Below are positions 24,461-31,851 of a stretch of 38,371 bases of DNA, one piece after another (positions within the stretch are counted from its first letter, which is position 1; the number at the start of each line of letters is the position of its first letter). The translations under genes and the position numbers were made by a program. The DNA is from Clostridia bacterium (GTDB lineage Bacteria > Bacillota > Clostridia > Christensenellales > Borkfalkiaceae). The DNA lies in contig JAFTSO010000047.1 of NCBI GenBank assembly GCA_017467265.1, forward strand, positions 1-38,371, given 5' to 3'. A model generated the notes under the pieces. That model searched no databases, had not been told where the DNA came from, and was given only the letters and a program-made list of their open reading frames with translations.

Positions 24461-26470
24461 TTATACGTCGAGCACGGACACCACGATCAGTGGCGCTTGT
24501 CTCGTCTTTTTGTAAAAATAATTACGCAGTTGTTTACGGATATAGTTGCAAAGTTCTTCCTTGTTGCCTGCTCCGTAATCGTAATTTTCCACGGCGCGTT
24601 GTACCACTGCACGGAGCTCCCACTCCATCTCTTTGCCCGTGAACACGCAACCGTGCGCCTCTACGACGGGATCATTAATCACGTAGTTGCCTGCGGCGGC
24701 AAGCGCCACCGTAAACACACCGTCCGCAGACATTTTTAATCTGTCCTTCATTACTTCGCTCGTACCGTAATCTTCTACGCCTTCGCCGTCGATCAGCCGC
24801 GTGCCTGCCTGCACGTTCTCCCCGAATTTCATTTCGTTTGCGGTCAGTTCTACACAGTTCCCGATCTCCGTGATCAAAATATTCCGTTCGGGCATCCCCA
24901 AGTTTTCGGCGAGCTGCGCGTGCCGTTTCAGATGACGGTATTCGCCGTGCACGGGAATAAAGAACTTCGGCTGTAATAACGTATGCAAAATCTTGTGTTC
25001 TTCCTGACAGGCGTGCCCCGATACGTGGATTTTTTCCAAGCTCTCGTAAACGACTCTCGCGCCCTTTTTGTACAGATTGTTGATAACGCGATAAATCATT
25101 TTTTCGTTGCCGGGAATCGGATTTGCCGAAATAATAATCGTGTCGTTCGTGCCGATCGTCACTTTGTTAAATTCTCCCGACGCCATGCGGGTGAGCGCGC
25201 TCATCGGTTCGCCCTGCGAACCAGTGGATACGATCAAGAGTTCTCCGTCGAACAGATTTTTTGCTTTTTCAATATCGATCAAAACGCCTTCGGGGATCAG
25301 AAGTTCGCCGATTTTAACGGCTGCCTCTACCACCTTAAACATACTCCGCCCCGACAACGCCACCTTCCTGCGATATTTCACCGCCAAATCGATGATCTGC
25401 TGTAATCTGTGCAAGTTGGATGCGAACGTCGCGATATTCAAACGGCTGTTGGTGTTTTCAGAAAACAGATGATCGAGCGTCGTCCCCACGACCGTTTCGC
25501 TCATCGTATAGCCCACGCGTTCGATATTCGTCGATTCGCTCATATACAGCAATACGCCCTCTTTCCCCAGCTCTGCGATGCGTTTGAGATCGATCGGTTC
25601 GCCTGCAACAGGCGTTAAGTCGATCTTAAAATCGCCGCTGTGATAAATCAATCCGTTGGGCGTGCGAAGCGCGAGTGCGCACGCACCCGAAATCGAGTGA
25701 TTGACGTTAATAAACTCAACTTCAAAAGCACCAAGTTTAACACGATCGCCTGCCTGCACCACACGTTGTACCGCATTTTTGACGCTGTGTTCTTGCAGTT
25801 TGTTATCCGTGAGCATCAACGTTAGCTTTGTACCGTAGATCGGTGTATTTTCGTTGATCTCTTTCATTAGGTACGGAATACCGCCGATATGATCTTCGTG
25901 ACCGTGCGTGAGCAAGACCGCGCGGATTTTGTCTTTATTCTGCGCTAAGTACGCCACGTCAGGCACAACAGAATCCACCCCCGGCATATCTTCGCCGTTG
26001 GGGAACGTCAGCCCTGCGTCGATCACGAGAATATCGTTCCCGTATTCGATCGCCGTCATATTCTTTCCGATCTCGCCTACGCCCCCTAAAAAGACGATCT
26101 TTACGGGACGAAATTTTTTACCTTTCGTTTGCTTTGCCACCTGTTTGACGGGTTGCGTATACACCGTATCCGCAGCGCTGTGTTCTGCCTTGCGTTTTTG
26201 CTTTTTTGGGGTTTCCACCGCGAAATCTTTGTTTGATTCTCTGGGCGGCGTTATTTTCTTTTTCGGTTTTTCCGTCTTTGCCGTGTTTGCTATCGGTTGC
26301 GGCTTGTCCACGCCACGCCCCTTTCGCTTTGTCGCCGTAGGCGCGATCGACTGCTGAACAAAAACGCCGTCAAATGCCGTACCCATCGGACTTTTATCTT
26401 TCGTGCGTGACTTTTTGGCGGGGCTTGTCTTTTCCCCACGCGTGCTTTTTGTTTCCTTTTTTTCCTTCAC
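24461..26470 (-). CDS. rnj: Ribonuclease J with a long basic N-terminal extension
   Basis: The 669-residue enzyme combines a metallo-beta-lactamase domain (from about residue 122: FLGGVGEIGKNMTAIE, THGHEDHIGG with the zinc ligands at 189-194), a beta-CASP domain and a C-terminal domain. RNase J degrades and matures mRNA and rRNA as a 5'-3' exonuclease and endonuclease. The usual length is about 555 residues. Here about 120 extra residues rich in Lys, Pro, Thr and Ser precede the core, probably disordered and RNA-binding. The start is GTG. An AAGGAG lies an unusually long 14 nt upstream, directly after a small hairpin. The conserved core does not depend on the exact start. Confidence 0.92.
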   Translation of the reverse strand: MKEKKETKSTRGEKTSPAKKSRTKDKSPMGTAFDGVFVQQSIAPTATKRKGRGVDKPQPIANTAKTEKPKKKITPPRESNKDFAVETPKKQKRKAEHSAADTVYTQPVKQVAKQTKGKKFRPVKIVFLGGVGEIGKNMTAIEYGNDILVIDAGLTFPNGEDMPGVDSVVPDVAYLAQNKDKIRAVLLTHGHEDHIGGIPYLMKEINENTPIYGTKLTLMLTDNKLQEHSVKNAVQRVVQAGDRVKLGAFEVEFINVNHSISGACALALRTPNGLIYHSGDFKIDLTPVAGEPIDLKRIAELGKEGVLLYMSESTNIERVGYTMSETVVGTTLDHLFSENTNSRLNIATFASNLHRLQQIIDLAVKYRRKVALSGRSMFKVVEAAVKIGELLIPEGVLIDIEKAKNLFDGELLIVSTGSQGEPMSALTRMASGEFNKVTIGTNDTIIISANPIPGNEKMIYRVINNLYKKGARVVYESLEKIHVSGHACQEEHKILHTLLQPKFFIPVHGEYRHLKRHAQLAENLGMPERNILITEIGNCVELTANEMKFGENVQAGTRLIDGEGVEDYGTSEVMKDRLKMSADGVFTVALAAAGNYVINDPVVEAHGCVFTGKEMEWELRAVVQRAVENYDYGAGNKEELCNYIRKQLRNYFYKKTRQAPLIVVSVLDV

Positions 26471-26490
26471 CTTACTAAAATATTCTCCTT

Positions 26491-26507
26491 AACGGATTTT
26501 TTCCGTT
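26491..26507 (-). promoter_or_regulatory. Hairpin directly before the RNase J ribosome binding site
   Basis: AACGGA and TCCGTT form a perfect 6-bp stem with a 5-nt A loop, ending at the AAGGAG. It has no T tract. It could tune translation or be a processing site, since RNase J and RNase E mRNAs are often self-regulated. Function inferred. Confidence 0.35.
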
Positions 26508-26516
26508 CATAAAATA

Positions 26517-26547
26517 GAGAGCCGAAAATATGAAATTATCAGCTCTC
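26517..26547 (-). terminator. Probable weak terminator after the unknown coiled-coil gene
   Basis: GAGAGCTGA pairs with TCGGCTCTC (9 bp with one wobble) on the minus strand, followed by the imperfect tract TATTTTATG. No promoter is visible between it and the RNase J gene, so RNase J may depend on readthrough. Confidence 0.55.
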
Positions 26548-26582
26548 CATCGTTTATTCGTATGTATCTTTTGTTTTAGCCC

Positions 26583-27320
26583 TTAGAATTTCAGGCTGAT
26601 CTTCTTACCCTGGGTAACCTTGATAAGACCTTTTTCGATCAATTCTTCGTCCGTTTCGTACGCGTATTCTGCCACGTAATCAACAGGCGCGAAATCTTTT
26701 TCTTTTACCGCTTCCAACTTCGACGCGAGATAATCTACCAAACGAACAGCTTTCTTTGCACCGATTTCGCTCTTAACCTTGATAAGGAAAGGCGTAGCTT
26801 CGTATGCTTTCTGATCGCCTGCGAATTTCTGGTGATATACCGTTTCTTTAAGTTCGGGATCGTTTACGTCGAGTGCCAAGTACAATTTCAACGTCTTACC
26901 AACAACCGTCATCTTTGCGATCGTGTCGCGGCCAAAGTTGAATCTGTCGCCCTGCAAACTAACCGTCGAGTTTACTCTCTTGTACGAATCGAAAGCGTTC
27001 TTGATGTCGCTGTAATATACTTTGAGTTTGACGTCGCTCTGTTTCAATTTCGCAACGAAGCTCTTCTTATAACGGGTGACCGTTTCTTCTGCGGGCGTTT
27101 CCGTAGCAGCTACTTCTTCTGCCGCGCATTCGCAAGGTTCTTCGCAAGGAGCTGCACAAGCTACCCCGTTCTTTTTGAGCTCTGCAAGCTCTTTTTCAAG
27201 CGCGTCGATTCTAGCCGACAGCTGCGTGTAAATACTCTGATTCTGCTTATAAGCATAGCGAATCTCTTTTGCCAAAGATTCCATCGTCAAATCTTTTCCA
27301 GTTACGTTGTTGTCAGCCAT
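26583..27320 (-). CDS. Conserved protein of unknown function: coiled coil plus C-terminal domain
   Basis: The 245-residue soluble protein has a coiled coil at about 15-52 (SLAKEIRYAYKQ..., then IDALEKELAELKK) and a Cys/Glu-rich linker (about 53-82, PCEEPCECAAEE). A C-terminal domain at about 85-245 contains YYSDIKNAFDSYKRV, FNFGRDTIAKMTVVGKTLKLYLALDV, and YEATPFLIKVKSEIGAKKAVRLVDYLA. I recall the GRDT-AK---GKTL-LYLAL pattern from hypothetical proteins of anaerobic Clostridia, but know no assigned function. The gene has a strong extended -10 promoter, a leader of about 100 nt and a GAGGTGG site, so it may be highly expressed. Nothing in the neighbours assigns a role. Confidence 0.85.
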   Translation of the reverse strand: MADNNVTGKDLTMESLAKEIRYAYKQNQSIYTQLSARIDALEKELAELKKNGVACAAPCEEPCECAAEEVAATETPAEETVTRYKKSFVAKLKQSDVKLKVYYSDIKNAFDSYKRVNSTVSLQGDRFNFGRDTIAKMTVVGKTLKLYLALDVNDPELKETVYHQKFAGDQKAYEATPFLIKVKSEIGAKKAVRLVDYLASKLEAVKEKDFAPVDYVAEYAYETDEELIEKGLIKVTQGKKISLKF

Positions 27321-27349
27321 GTCTCCACCTCTTTTTTAATTTTGCCCAT
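27302..27349 (-). CDS. 15-codon leader ORF overlapping the start of the unknown coiled-coil gene
   Basis: ATG preceded by GGAGGAG at ideal spacing (TAAGG between), followed by 15 codons (starts MGKIKKEVE) to TAA. It is in another frame and ends 16 nt inside the downstream gene, whose own GAGGTGG site lies within it. The better ribosome binding site belongs to the short frame. This suggests translational coupling or control of the main gene. No protein evidence. Confidence 0.45.
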   Translation of the reverse strand: MGKIKKEVETWLTTT

Positions 27350-27379
27350 CCTTACTCCTCCAAAGGAACGGGGACGGGT

Positions 27380-27404
27380 GTCCGTTGATTGAGTTTTTAC
27401 GGAC
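27380..27404 (-). promoter_or_regulatory. Leader stem-loop upstream of the 15-codon ORF
   Basis: GTCCGT and ACGGAC form a 6-bp stem with a 13-nt loop, about 30-40 nt upstream of the GGAGGAG site. A mutually exclusive smaller hairpin (GGAC-ACCC-GTCC) uses the same GGAC. It could be a simple mRNA stabiliser or a regulatory switch. Not a known riboswitch that I can recognise. Confidence 0.35.
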
Positions 27405-27425
27405 TTTCTTTTGTTTGTTGGTATA

Positions 27426-27454
27426 ATTATAACACATCAAACGCCGTCGGTCAA
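27426..27454 (-). promoter_or_regulatory. Sigma-A promoter of the unknown coiled-coil gene
   Basis: TTGACC (27449-27454), 17-nt spacer, TATAAT (27426-27431) with TGT in front. The 120 nt further upstream, to the end of the ATPase gene, are AT-rich with A and T tracts; I see no gene or convincing terminator there. Confidence 0.8.
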
Positions 27455-27574
27455 GGGTTTGGAGAAAAATTTTTAGCTAAAAAACGGCTTTTTTTGCAAT
27501 TTTTTTACAAATTTTCACGTTTTTTTTGTTAAAAGCCTAATTTTCTCCTTTTTTCGTTCGTTTCGATACGGGTA

Positions 27575-30217
27575 TCACCTTTTTTTGTTTTTGCACGCTC
27601 TTTGCACGCATTTAACGAGCTCTACAACAGGGATTATAAGCAAGCCCATACCCACCGCTACAGCATATTCGACAAAGCCTACGTGTTCAAAGCCAAACGC
27701 CTTTGCCAAGAAGGTAATTTCGCACACCGCCGTCGTGAGTAAGAACGCCCCTGCCGCCGCAAGCCAGAGCACAACGTTCTGACGTTTTAACGTGAACAGA
27801 CTGTCCCGTTGCGAACGCATATTCAAGCTGTGGAAAATTTCCGCGAGCGAAAGGGTTAAGAACGCCATCGTAATTCCGTGCGCCGCCGCGTTCGAGCCGT
27901 CGGGTGCGAGCACGTATCTGCCAAGGAAATACGAGCCGAGCGTCAATGCTGCCAGCAAAATACCCTGATAGAGCACGTCTATACCTAAACCGTCTGCGAA
28001 TATGCCCGATTTTGGATCGCGTGGTTTGCGTTTCATTACGTTCGGCTCTGCCTTTTCCACGCCGAGCGCCAACGCAGGGAACGTATCCGTGATCAAGTTG
28101 ATCCAAAGCAAATGCACGGGTTCGAGCAGAGTAAAACCACAGAGCGTAGCCACGAAAACACCGATTACTTCACTCATATTCGACGCGAGCAAGAACTGAA
28201 TTGCCTTACGGATATTATCGTAGATACGTCTGCCTTCTTCTACCGCGCCGACGATCGTTGCAAAGTTGTCGTCGGTGAGCACCATATCCGCAACGTTTTT
28301 GGTCACATCCGTACCCGTAATACCCATACCGACGCCGATGTCTGCCGCCTTGATAGAAGGCGCGTCGTTGACGCCGTCCCCCGTCATCGCGGTCACGTAC
28401 CCTGCTCCACGCCAAGCGTTGACAATACGCGTTTTGTGTTCAGGCTGTACGCGTGCGTACACACTGATATTACGGAATTCTTTTTCGAACGTTTCGTCGT
28501 CCATTTCGTCGAGCTGTGCCCCCGAAACAGCGTGAACGCCTTCGCCCAAAATCCCCAGTTCTTTGGCAATTGCTATCGCCGTATCGATATGGTCGCCCGT
28601 GATCATAATCGGGCGAACGCCTGCCTCGCGGCATTGTTCAATCGCCACCTTAACCTCGGGACGAACGGGGTCAATCATACCGCAAAGCCCCGTAAAGCAA
28701 AGATTTTCTTCCAAGTTCTCGGGCGAGAATTCTGTGGGAGCGTCCTTCCAAACGCGCTCTGCACACGCCAAAACACGCAACGCTTTATCTGCCATCGCTT
28801 TGTTTGCAGACAAAATCTGCGCCTTGTATTCCGCCGTCATCGGTACTGCTTTGCCATTCAAAATATAATGCGTACAGCGATCGATAACCACGTCGGGCGC
28901 ACCCTTGGTGTACTGCACGAGCGATGCGCCCGTGTTATGCACCGTGGACATCATCTTACGATTAGAATCGAACGGAGCTTCGCCGATACGAGGATATGCC
29001 GCCTTCAACGTAGGGTTCTTCATACCCAGCTTATCCGCCCAAACGGCGAGCGCCGTTTCCGTCGGCTCACCCGTCACCGTGCCGTCCTCGTCGATAGACG
29101 CGTCGCTGCAAAGCGCCATACCGCGTGCAATCGCGTTCTCGTCCTCACCAAAGAAATCGACAACTGTCATTTTGTTCTGCGTGAGCGTACCCGTCTTATC
29201 CGAGCAAATAATCTGCGCGCAACCGAGCGTTTCTACCGCCGTCAGCTTACGAATAATCGCGTTGCGTTTGGACATATTCGTCACGCCGATCGACAGCACG
29301 ACGGTCACGACCGTAGCCAACCCTTCAGGGATCGCCGCCACCGCGAGAGATACCGCTACCATAAACGATTCGATACCAACGTCTAAATTGATTTTGCCTG
29401 CGCGCAAAATGTTCACGGCGAATACTACGCCGCACACACCCAAAACAAGCCAAGTGAGCACTTTGGAAAGCTGTGCCAGCTTTCTCTGTAAAGGCGTCTT
29501 GCCTTCCTTTGCCTGTGCCAACGCGCCTGCGATTTTACCCATTTCGGTATCCATACCCGTTGCTGTGACAACGGCAATACCGCGGCCGTACACCACCGTA
29601 CCGCCCATATAGACCATATTTTTACGATCGCCAAGCGGAACGTCTCTGCCCGAATTACCGACGGGAATCGCTGTGGAAACCTTATCCACGGGCACAGATT
29701 CGCCCGTGAGCGCAGCCTCTTCGATCTTTAAGCTGGCGCTTTCCAAAATTCTGCCGTCGGCAGGCACAGCGTCGCCTGCCTCTAAAATGATGATATCTCC
29801 CACCACGAGATCTTCGGTGGGGACAACCTGAATCCTACCGTCACGGAATACCTTAGAGTGGGCGGCGGACATCTCTTGCAGCGCCTCGATCGCCTTTTCC
29901 GCTTTACTCTCCTGCACAACGCCCAAAATCGCGTTGATGAGTACCACCGCGCCGATGATGATCACATCCACGTACCCTTCCCCTTCACGGACGGCGAGTA
30001 CGCCGCTGATCACCGCCGCTACGATCAAAATGATGATCATAGGATCGGCGAGCTGTTCTAAAAACCGGCGAATTACCGATTTTTTCTTTGCCGCTACCAG
30101 CTTGTTTTTGCCGTTTTGCAACAAGCGTTCGTTCGCCTGTGCGCCGCTCAAACCCGTCTTCTCGGACGTGTTGAGCTCCTGCAAAACAGCCTGTTTGTCT
30201 TCGCAATAATACTTCAT
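27575..30217 (-). CDS. P2-type cation ATPase (Ca2+/Mn2+ exporter), riboswitch-controlled
   Basis: The 880-residue P-type ATPase has an N-terminal cation-ATPase domain, TGES at 171-174 (actuator), IPEGL at 296-300 (fourth membrane helix, ion site), the phosphorylated Asp in DKTGTLT (D340) and MTGDGVNDAP in the hinge. Ion-site residues of helix 6 are in LLWINLITDTFPALALG. These match the SERCA/PMR1-like group that moves Ca2+ and often Mn2+ out of the cytosol; about ten membrane helices are expected. Family alone would suggest Ca2+. The yybP-ykoY-like leader points to Mn2+, as for Lactococcus YoaB and pneumococcal MgtA. SD: TAGGAG before CAAAA-ATG. Confidence 0.92.
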   Translation of the reverse strand: MKYYCEDKQAVLQELNTSEKTGLSGAQANERLLQNGKNKLVAAKKKSVIRRFLEQLADPMIIILIVAAVISGVLAVREGEGYVDVIIIGAVVLINAILGVVQESKAEKAIEALQEMSAAHSKVFRDGRIQVVPTEDLVVGDIIILEAGDAVPADGRILESASLKIEEAALTGESVPVDKVSTAIPVGNSGRDVPLGDRKNMVYMGGTVVYGRGIAVVTATGMDTEMGKIAGALAQAKEGKTPLQRKLAQLSKVLTWLVLGVCGVVFAVNILRAGKINLDVGIESFMVAVSLAVAAIPEGLATVVTVVLSIGVTNMSKRNAIIRKLTAVETLGCAQIICSDKTGTLTQNKMTVVDFFGEDENAIARGMALCSDASIDEDGTVTGEPTETALAVWADKLGMKNPTLKAAYPRIGEAPFDSNRKMMSTVHNTGASLVQYTKGAPDVVIDRCTHYILNGKAVPMTAEYKAQILSANKAMADKALRVLACAERVWKDAPTEFSPENLEENLCFTGLCGMIDPVRPEVKVAIEQCREAGVRPIMITGDHIDTAIAIAKELGILGEGVHAVSGAQLDEMDDETFEKEFRNISVYARVQPEHKTRIVNAWRGAGYVTAMTGDGVNDAPSIKAADIGVGMGITGTDVTKNVADMVLTDDNFATIVGAVEEGRRIYDNIRKAIQFLLASNMSEVIGVFVATLCGFTLLEPVHLLWINLITDTFPALALGVEKAEPNVMKRKPRDPKSGIFADGLGIDVLYQGILLAALTLGSYFLGRYVLAPDGSNAAAHGITMAFLTLSLAEIFHSLNMRSQRDSLFTLKRQNVVLWLAAAGAFLLTTAVCEITFLAKAFGFEHVGFVEYAVAVGMGLLIIPVVELVKCVQRACKNKKR

Positions 30218-30277
30218 TTTTGCTCCTATCTATATATATTTATTCCATATTGCCACGCGAATAATACTTCGCGAAAT

Positions 30278-30309
30278 AAAAAAAACAAGTACGGAGATTG
30301 CCGCACTTG
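30278..30309 (-). terminator. Riboswitch expression-platform terminator before the ATPase gene
   Basis: CAAGTGCGG pairs with CCGTACTTG (9 bp, one G-U) around a 6-nt loop and is followed by eight T on the minus strand. It lies between the aptamer and the ATPase start, about 60 nt before the ATG. A terminator at this place in a long leader implies metal-dependent antitermination. Confidence 0.88.
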
Positions 30310-30356
30310 AAAAATACCTATCAAAACGGGTTTTCTCGCACGACGGTCGCCGATGA

Positions 30357-30441
30357 CGAGTCTTGCAATGAAGGCAGCCAGACGCATTTTTCGCGTCGAG
30401 ATTGTTGACATGCCACCGCTTTCGCGTTTGCTACTCCCTCT
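30357..30441 (-). promoter_or_regulatory. yybP-ykoY-like manganese riboswitch aptamer
   Basis: The leader contains the hallmarks of the yybP-ykoY class in order: GAGGGAGTAGC (30430-30440), a short GNRA-capped helix (CGC-GAAA-GCG), ATGTCAACA (30403-30411), a hairpin GACGC/GCGTC (30381-30397) and GCAAGACTC (30358-30366). The outer GAG/CTC can pair as a short P1. This class senses Mn2+ and usually controls manganese exporters, including P-type ATPases. The P1 helix is shorter and the AGACC block is AGACT, so the fit is good but not perfect. The remaining leader up to the ATPase holds the terminator and nothing else I can identify. Confidence 0.78.
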
Positions 30442-30453
30442 GTTTGTATTTTT

Positions 30454-30482
30454 AGTATAACAGTTTTGACAGAATTTGTCAA
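30454..30482 (-). promoter_or_regulatory. Sigma-A promoter of the riboswitch-ATPase transcript
   Basis: TTGACA (30477-30482), 17-nt spacer, TATACT (30454-30459) with TGT in front. Transcription would start about 15 nt before the aptamer and give a leader of about 230 nt. Confidence 0.85.
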
Positions 30483-30506
30483 ACGTTTGAAAGTGATTTT
30501 TTGATG

Positions 30507-30536
30507 AAAAAAGGTCGGCGTTTTCACCGACCTTTT
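30507..30536 (-). terminator. Intrinsic terminator at the end of the redox operon
   Basis: AAAAGGTCGG and CCGACCTTTTTT form a 10-bp hairpin with a T tract on the minus strand, ten nt after the transporter gene. The ATPase promoter follows within 25 nt. Confidence 0.9.
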
Positions 30537-30546
30537 CATCTCTCTT

Positions 30547-31758
30547 TTAGAAAGGCAACAACACGAGCAGGTTGCACGATACTACGATAAGCACGAGTGC
30601 AAACGGGTACGTTGCCGCGTATGCCGACGATACGTCGTCCGTACCTGCTACGCTGATCAGCGAGCCAAGCGCAGGCGTGCTGGTCATACCGCCCGTAATC
30701 GAGCCGAGGTTGTTAAATATCGAAAGCTTGAACACGAATTTGCCGAGCAAGAATCCAACGATCATCGGTACGGTCGCCATAATGATACCGTAAACGATAT
30801 AAATCCAGTCGAACGACGATACGAAACGTACGCCGCCAGGGATACCTGCCCCCACCAAGAACAATACTAAACCGAGCTCACGGAAGAAATTGAGCGTTTT
30901 CTTGGATACCTTCATATCAATCTTGCCGAAGTGTCCGAAATGTCCTACGATAAGCCCTGCGATCAACGTACCGCCAGACGAGCCGAAACTGAAATAGTTG
31001 CCGCCGCCAATGGGCACTTTTACACAGCCGATCAAAAGGCCGAGCGCAATCGTGATAAAGAACGGGAAGAAACCGAATTCTTCCAAAGCAAATCTCTTTT
31101 TGCCGTCGTCTTTAATTTGGATCGTATTCGCCGCGACGAAATGTTCTCTTTCCTTCGCTATATCCACTTTCAAAATTTTGGGCATAATTTGCACGAAGAG
31201 GACTACGCCGAGTACGCCGTACAAATAGCCGATGCCGTAGCCTGCGGTCACTTCGCCTGCTGCCAAGCCTGCGGATTCCTTTGCCGCGCCAAACGCGGGC
31301 GTGGACGTAAGCGAACCCGAGAGCAAACCCGTACCCATAGCAACGCTCATATCTTTATCAATCCACGAAAGGAAAACGGTAATGCCTATGCCGAGTGCAA
31401 CGATTACCGCGCCCATAAATACGTACGACATCATACTCTTGTTGAACGAACGGAAGAATTTCGGGCCTGCAATCAGACCGACTGCCGTCACGAACAACAC
31501 CGTACCGATGTTCGAAATCGTACTCAAAACACTCTCGTCCGACGCACCCCAAAGCTCGATCGTTTTTTCTCCGAGCTTAATATCGGGGACGTACGAGAAC
31601 AGGACACCAACCAAAATAGCCACCAGCAATACCCCTGCCGAACCAAGTGAAATACCTTTGATCTTAATTGCGCCGACCAAATACCCCAGTGCGCAAACGA
31701 CAAAGACAATAAACAACGGCGTGAGCAAGGAATTTAATACTTGATATAAATATTCCAC
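30547..31758 (-). CDS. Aspartate:alanine exchanger-family transporter, putative succinate/C4-dicarboxylate exporter
   Basis: The 403-residue membrane protein has about ten hydrophobic helices in two halves. Each half ends in the duplicated signature (SGSLTSTPAFGAA and TGGMTSTPALGS) of the AspT/YidE-YbjL (AAEx) family. Central RCK/TrkA-C domains of the classical members are replaced by a short polar loop. The family includes AspT and the Corynebacterium succinate exporter SucE. Being the last gene after fumarate reductase subunits suggests it exports succinate or exchanges C4-dicarboxylates; substrate is inferred from context only. The start is GTG with AGGAG seven nt upstream; a longer frame from TTG lies inside the upstream hairpin and has no such site. 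Confidence 0.8.
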   Translation of the reverse strand: MEYLYQVLNSLLTPLFIVFVVCALGYLVGAIKIKGISLGSAGVLLVAILVGVLFSYVPDIKLGEKTIELWGASDESVLSTISNIGTVLFVTAVGLIAGPKFFRSFNKSMMSYVFMGAVIVALGIGITVFLSWIDKDMSVAMGTGLLSGSLTSTPAFGAAKESAGLAAGEVTAGYGIGYLYGVLGVVLFVQIMPKILKVDIAKEREHFVAANTIQIKDDGKKRFALEEFGFFPFFITIALGLLIGCVKVPIGGGNYFSFGSSGGTLIAGLIVGHFGHFGKIDMKVSKKTLNFFRELGLVLFLVGAGIPGGVRFVSSFDWIYIVYGIIMATVPMIVGFLLGKFVFKLSIFNNLGSITGGMTSTPALGSLISVAGTDDVSSAYAATYPFALVLIVVSCNLLVLLPF

Positions 31759-31779
31759 AATAAATCTCCTTATTTTTGC

Positions 31780-31821
31780 GGACAAAAACGCACAAAGCGT
31801 ACTACCCCGTGCGTTTTGTCC
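31780..31821 (-). terminator. Long hairpin between frdA and the transporter gene (attenuating terminator)
   Basis: GGACAAAACGCAC pairs with GTGCGTTTTTGTCC (13 bp with one bulge) around a 15-nt loop on the minus strand. The 3' arm includes five T. No promoter fits between it and the GTG start, so the transporter must be read through or processed from the frd transcript. It probably lowers expression of the last gene. Confidence 0.65.
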
Positions 31822-31851
31822 GTGCCTATTTCATCACATTTCCCTCTTTTT

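Noticed and set aside
27463-27500. A/T-rich inverted repeat after the ATPase gene as its terminator.
   Set aside because: Only about three to four GC pairs can form and the arms are A and T runs; it is too weak to call.
30226-30411. 61-codon frame on the minus strand upstream of the P-type ATPase.
   Set aside because: It overlaps the riboswitch aptamer and terminator, has no ribosome binding site and no recognisable protein pattern; RNA structure explains the conservation-like blocks better.
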